The notes under the pieces were generated by a model. The model had not been told where the DNA came from and did no database searches. It saw only the letters and a program-made list of their open reading frames with translations. DNA of 8,676 nucleotides, from contig JANMQK010000155.1 in the NCBI GenBank assembly GCA_031370485.1, positions 1 through 8,676 of the forward strand, written 5' to 3'. The DNA is from JANMQK01 sp031370485. GTDB lineage: Bacteria; Acidobacteriota; Polarisedimenticolia; Gp22-AA2. Position numbers and translations under genes: made by a program. Shown here piece after piece: positions 6,473 through 8,676 of the stretch (position 1 is its first letter; each line of letters opens with the position of its first letter).

Positions 6473-8078
6473 ACATCCTGTAGACGGGGGCGCGGCTCTC
6501 CTCGACGGGGGCGTTCAAGGATGCGGACAGCGCCAACGCCACCTGGCGGCGGGTGTCGGGCGGGTCGATGATGCCGTCGTCCCACAGCCGCGCGGTCGCG
6601 TAGTAGGGGTCCCCCTCGATCTCGTATTTCTTGAGGACCGGGTCCGCGATCGCGGCGGCGTCCTTATCCGAAAGTGTCTTGCCTGAGCGCTCGAGCTGCT
6701 CGCGCTTGATCTGCACCAGGACGCTGGCCGCCTGCTCCGCCCCCATGACCGCGATGCGGGCGTTGGGCCACGTGAAGAGAAACCGTGGCGAGTATCCGCG
6801 GCCGCACATGGCGTAATTACCCGCCCCGTGGGACGCCCCGATGATGACCGTGAGGCGGGGTACCGCCGCGGTCGCGACGGCCTGGACCATCTTGGCGCCG
6901 TCCTTGGTGATGCCCTGCTCCTCGTAGCGCTTCCCGACCATGAAGCCGGTGATGTTCTGCAGGAAAACAAGCGGGGTTCCGCGCTGCGCGCACAGCTCGA
7001 CGAAATGCGCCCCCTTGAGCGCGCTCTCGCTGAACAGCACGCCATTGTTCGCAACGATACCTACCGGGTACCCCCACCAGCGGGCGAAGCCGCACACCAG
7101 CGTCGGCCCGTAATTGGCTTTGAACTCGTGGAACCTGCTCCCATCCACGAGACGCGCCAGCACCTCGTGCACGTCGTACGGGCGGCGCGGGTCGGCCGGG
7201 ATAACGCCGTATATCTCCTCGGCCGGGTAAAGCGGCTCCTCGGGGGCCTCGACCTCCAGGTCGACCCGTTTCACGATGTTGAGGCAGGCAACGGCGTTCC
7301 GGCAGAGCCGCAGTGCGTGCTCCTCGTCGTCGGCCAGGTGATCGGTCACGCCGGAGACCCTCGAGTGCATCTCGCCGCCTCCCAGCTCTTCGGCGCTCAC
7401 TTCCTCCCCGGTCGCCGCCTTCACCAGAGGCGGGCCGCCCAGGTAGATCGTGCCGGCCCCGCGCACGATGATGTTCTCGTCCGACATGGCCGGAACATAG
7501 GCGCCGCCGGCGGTGCACATCCCCAGGACGACGGCGATCTGGGGGATCCTCCGCGACGACATCCGCGCCTGGTTGTAAAAGATGCGGCCGAAGTGATCCC
7601 GATCGGGGAAGATCTCCGCCTGCAGGGGCAGGTAGACGCCGCCCGAATCGACAAGATAGACGCAGGGCAGCCGGTTCTCGAGCGCGATCTCCTGGGCGCG
7701 CAGGTGCTTCTTGATTGTCTCGGGAAAGTAGGCGCCCCCTTTCACGGTCGGGTCGTTGACCACCAGCATGCATTCCCGGCCCGAGATCCGGCCGACCCCC
7801 GTGACCACCCCGGCCGAGGGGGCCTTGCCGTTGTGCTGTCCCCACGCCGCGAGCGGCGAGAGCTCCATGAAGGGGGTGTCCGGGTCGAGCAGCTTCCCTA
7901 TCCGCTCCCTTGCGAGGAGCTTGCCGCGCTTGCGCGCCGTGGCCGTCGCCTCATCGGTGCCGCCGCGGCGGATCTCCTCCAGTCGCGCGCGCAGATCCTC
8001 CCCGAGCCGGCGGTGGTGCCGGGCATTTTCCTTGAACTCTTCCGAACCGGGATTGATGCGGCTGCGCAGGCTGTCCAT
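6471..8078 (-). CDS. mccB: Methylcrotonyl-CoA carboxylase, carboxyltransferase (beta) subunit
   Basis: A protein of 535 residues, the usual length for MCC beta (LiuB in Pseudomonas). It transfers the carboxyl group from carboxybiotin to 3-methylcrotonyl-CoA, giving 3-methylglutaconyl-CoA. Both crotonase-fold halves are present: VNDPTVKGGAYFPETIKKH (108-126), the first oxyanion-loop region CTAGGAYVPAMSDE (188-201), AGTIYLGGPPLVKAATGE (208-225), then NNGVLFSESALKGAHFVELC (344-363), LQNITGFMVG (373-382) and the second loop GASHGAGNYAMCGRGYSPRF (414-433), followed by WPNARIAVMGAEQAA. This pattern is typical of the MCC and geranyl-CoA carboxylase group rather than of propionyl-CoA carboxylase; HMG-CoA lyase in the same operon favours MCC. 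The start is ATG at 8078, with a modest GGAAG four to eight bases upstream. It is the first gene of the minus-strand unit, and its promoter must lie at or beyond 8079. Confidence 0.96.
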   Translation of the reverse strand: MDSLRSRINPGSEEFKENARHHRRLGEDLRARLEEIRRGGTDEATATARKRGKLLARERIGKLLDPDTPFMELSPLAAWGQHNGKAPSAGVVTGVGRISGRECMLVVNDPTVKGGAYFPETIKKHLRAQEIALENRLPCVYLVDSGGVYLPLQAEIFPDRDHFGRIFYNQARMSSRRIPQIAVVLGMCTAGGAYVPAMSDENIIVRGAGTIYLGGPPLVKAATGEEVSAEELGGGEMHSRVSGVTDHLADDEEHALRLCRNAVACLNIVKRVDLEVEAPEEPLYPAEEIYGVIPADPRRPYDVHEVLARLVDGSRFHEFKANYGPTLVCGFARWWGYPVGIVANNGVLFSESALKGAHFVELCAQRGTPLVFLQNITGFMVGKRYEEQGITKDGAKMVQAVATAAVPRLTVIIGASHGAGNYAMCGRGYSPRFLFTWPNARIAVMGAEQAASVLVQIKREQLERSGKTLSDKDAAAIADPVLKKYEIEGDPYYATARLWDDGIIDPPDTRRQVALALSASLNAPVEESRAPVYRM

Positions 8079-8209
8079 GGCTTCCGGATCCTCGCGTCGT
8101 GCGCCACGCCGGCGCGGGCGTCATGGTACCACCGCCGCGAGCGCCGGCGTCCATGTCCCTGCGGGGCGGCCCCGGTCCTACGCCGCCTGCGGCATCGAGG
8201 GCCGGCTGG

Positions 8210-8224
8210 CCCATAAGTCATGGG
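8210..8224. promoter_or_regulatory. Imperfect palindrome, possible operator
   Basis: CCCATAAGTCATGGG has outer 5-base arms (CCCAT and ATGGG) in perfect inverted symmetry around a 5-base centre. It sits at the shift from GC-rich to less GC-rich DNA between two divergent genes and touches the AATAAT at 8225-8230. This is where a regulator could bind, but it may be chance. Confidence 0.25.
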
Positions 8225-8259
8225 AATAATGCATGATCCGCCCTATCCTGGGCTCAAAA

Positions 8260-8334
8260 GAGCGATTGACATTCACCGGGTCTGAAGGTACTTGCATACT
8301 TTAGCCTTTGCGCCGCGTCTCAATCGCTTCGCGG
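8260..8334 (+). promoter_or_regulatory. Candidate structured RNA leader with switch-like alternative pairing
   Basis: A perfect 9-bp inverted repeat (8261-8269 AGCGATTGA with 8320-8328 TCAATCGCT) can close a stem around about 50 bases, extended by a G-U pair at 8260/8329. Inside, 8278-8290 pairs with 8297-8307: 11 base pairs with two single-base bulges (8281 and 8284) and the hexaloop CUUGCA. Three of the pairs are G-U only when read as plus-strand RNA, which favours a role in the plus transcript. A competing hairpin, CCGCG (8313-8317) with CGCGG (8330-8334), would enclose the right arm of the outer stem and cover the first two bases of the Shine-Dalgarno at 8333-8337. No known riboswitch class was recognised. 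The element can act only if transcription starts upstream of about 8260. Confidence 0.4.
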
Positions 8335-8337
8335 AGG
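8333..8337 (+). promoter_or_regulatory. Strong Shine-Dalgarno before the short leader ORF
   Basis: GGAGG lies five bases before the ATG at 8343. It is the best ribosome binding site in this region, yet it serves a frame that stops after 13 codons, whereas the GTG of the exported protein at 8394 has no clear site of its own. Confidence 0.6.
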
Positions 8338-8342
8338 TCCCA

Positions 8343-8384
8343 ATGACGGGCAGACAAGTTTTTGGAAGCCATATCACCGGGTAG
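8343..8384 (+). CDS. Short leader ORF, 13 codons, in frame with the downstream gene
   Basis: The frame encodes MTGRQVFGSHITG and ends in TAG at 8382-8384. It has a strong, well-placed Shine-Dalgarno (GGAGG, five bases before the ATG). The stop is nine bases before the GTG of the exported protein, and both frames are the same, so ribosomes ending here could restart at the GTG. There is no run of a single amino acid to suggest classical attenuation. Other readings are that the ATG was the original start of the exported protein and the TAG is a nonsense change or sequencing error, or that the TAG is read through. I cannot tell these apart from one sequence. Confidence 0.4.
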   Translation: MTGRQVFGSHITG

Positions 8385-8393
8385 CGCTTAAGA

Positions 8394-8676
8394 GTGAAAC
8401 CGAGAGCCTCCGTCGCCGCCGGTACAGCTCTCTCCACGGCGTTTCTCCTGGGCCTGTTATGGGTCCTGGGGTTGTCGCCGAGCCACGCCGACCGCAAGGG
8501 GACGCCTCGAGGCGCGGAGTCGACGCTGGTGCAGCCGGATCCGGCTCCCGGCGCGGACAATCCGTTTTTCGGCCCGAACAGCTCCTACTTTTTCTGGACC
8601 CGGAACCGTCAGGTGCACGCTCAGCCGCGCCCTCTGGGGCTGTCGCCGCTGGGGGACTCGTTCCTCAAGGGGGAGC
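8394..8676 (+). CDS. Exported protein of unknown function, partial (C-terminus beyond the right edge)
   Basis: The first 94 codons are visible, reading without a stop to the right edge. From GTG at 8394 the protein begins MKPRASVAAG and has a hydrophobic core (about residues 12-27, ALSTAFLLGLLWVLGL) and a likely signal peptidase I site SHA then DRK (after residue 32), so it is probably secreted or periplasmic. The visible mature part is rich in proline, glycine and aromatic residues (for example NPFFGPNSSYFFWTRNR at about residues 60-76) and has no cysteine, lipobox or domain I recognise. An in-frame TAG at 8382-8384 blocks any longer N-terminus. The GTG lacks a good ribosome binding site, so initiation may depend on the short ORF just upstream. 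It is transcribed away from the mcc unit; a functional link is not shown. Confidence 0.65.
   Translation, partial: MKPRASVAAGTALSTAFLLGLLWVLGLSPSHADRKGTPRGAESTLVQPDPAPGADNPFFGPNSSYFFWTRNRQVHAQPRPLGLSPLGDSFLKGE

Larger units (their letters stand above)
8079..8393. other. Divergent intergenic region
   Basis: About 315 bases between the start of the mcc unit (minus) and the plus-strand exported protein. Bases 8079-8200 are very GC-rich, with several short self-complementary stretches (for example GCCGC-CT-GCGGC near 8182-8193) and no protein I believe. Bases 8205-8310 are markedly less GC-rich and should hold the promoters for both directions. For the plus strand, AATAAT at 8225-8230 is a possible -10 box without a good -35, and TTGACA at 8266-8271 is a perfect -35 without a good -10. 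For the minus strand I found only weak matches. No tRNA or known riboswitch was recognised. Confidence 0.7.

Noticed and set aside
4999..6483. 494-codon plus-strand frame opposite the biotin carboxylase gene
   Set aside because: The minus strand holds the complete ATP-grasp enzyme; the plus frame looks like a reversed-codon shadow.
6828..8216. 462-codon plus-strand frame opposite the carboxyltransferase gene
   Set aside because: Shadow of a highly conserved 535-residue enzyme; no domain of its own.
8278..8296. Sigma-54 promoter, because of TTGCA at 8292-8296
   Set aside because: The GG expected 12 bases before the GC is not there.
8266..8302. Promoter with TTGACA at 8266 and a -10 box near 8289-8300
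   Set aside because: The -35 match is perfect, but with 16-19 base spacing no hexamer resembles TATAAT; CATACT at 8295-8300 is 23 bases away. It also overlaps the inverted repeat, which may explain the match.
8281..8340. c-di-GMP (GEMM-type) riboswitch on the minus strand, suggested by GCGCAAAGGCTAAAG
   Set aside because: Only a fragment looks similar; the paired core and tetraloop hairpin are missing, and the G-U pairs favour the plus strand.
8273..8560. 95-codon minus-strand frame opposite the exported protein start
   Set aside because: No recognisable family, and the opposite strand encodes a good signal peptide across the same bases.

Overview
High-GC bacterial DNA (roughly 70% G+C by eye). 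A compact set of genes runs right to left on the minus strand, and a divergent gene is cut off by the right edge. Three traits suggest an Acidobacteriota, Myxococcota or candidate-phylum lineage such as Eisenbacteria: a Hanks-type kinase fused to a TolB-like domain and TPRs, small exported proteins with C-x4-C-H haem-type motifs, and frequent GTG starts. This is inference from protein style; no marker gene is present.

Minus strand in transcription order: (1) methylcrotonyl-CoA carboxylase carboxyltransferase subunit, 8078-6471; (2) biotin carboxylase subunit, 6459-4945; (3) a separate small biotin carboxyl carrier protein, 4948-4532; (4) HMG-CoA lyase, 4535-3669; (5) Ser/Thr protein kinase with TolB-like and TPR regions, 3672-709; (6) a lipoprotein with a C-x4-C-H motif, 705-214; (7) the start of a second exported protein of the same kind, 248-1, running off the left edge. 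Genes 2/3, 3/4 and 4/5 each meet in a 4-base GTGA overlap, genes 1/2 and 5/6 are 11 and 3 bases apart, and genes 6/7 overlap by 35 bases. This is strong evidence for one co-transcribed, translationally coupled unit.

Genes 1-4 form the lower leucine pathway: MCC carboxylates 3-methylcrotonyl-CoA to 3-methylglutaconyl-CoA, and after hydration (hydratase gene not in view) HMG-CoA lyase yields acetyl-CoA and acetoacetate. The isovaleryl-CoA dehydrogenase gene is also not in view. The MCC alpha subunit, usually one polypeptide, is split here into separate biotin carboxylase and carrier proteins.

The right side (8079-8393) is the only real intergenic region. It separates the mcc unit from a plus-strand gene for an exported protein of unknown function (8394 to the edge). 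Just before that gene lies a possible structured RNA leader: a 9-bp perfect inverted repeat enclosing a bulged hairpin, an alternative hairpin that would cover part of a strong Shine-Dalgarno sequence, and a 13-codon ORF in the same frame as the gene, ended by an amber stop 9 bases before the gene's GTG start. This is the least explained part of the window. No tRNA, rRNA, CRISPR, insertion sequence or convincing terminator was seen.
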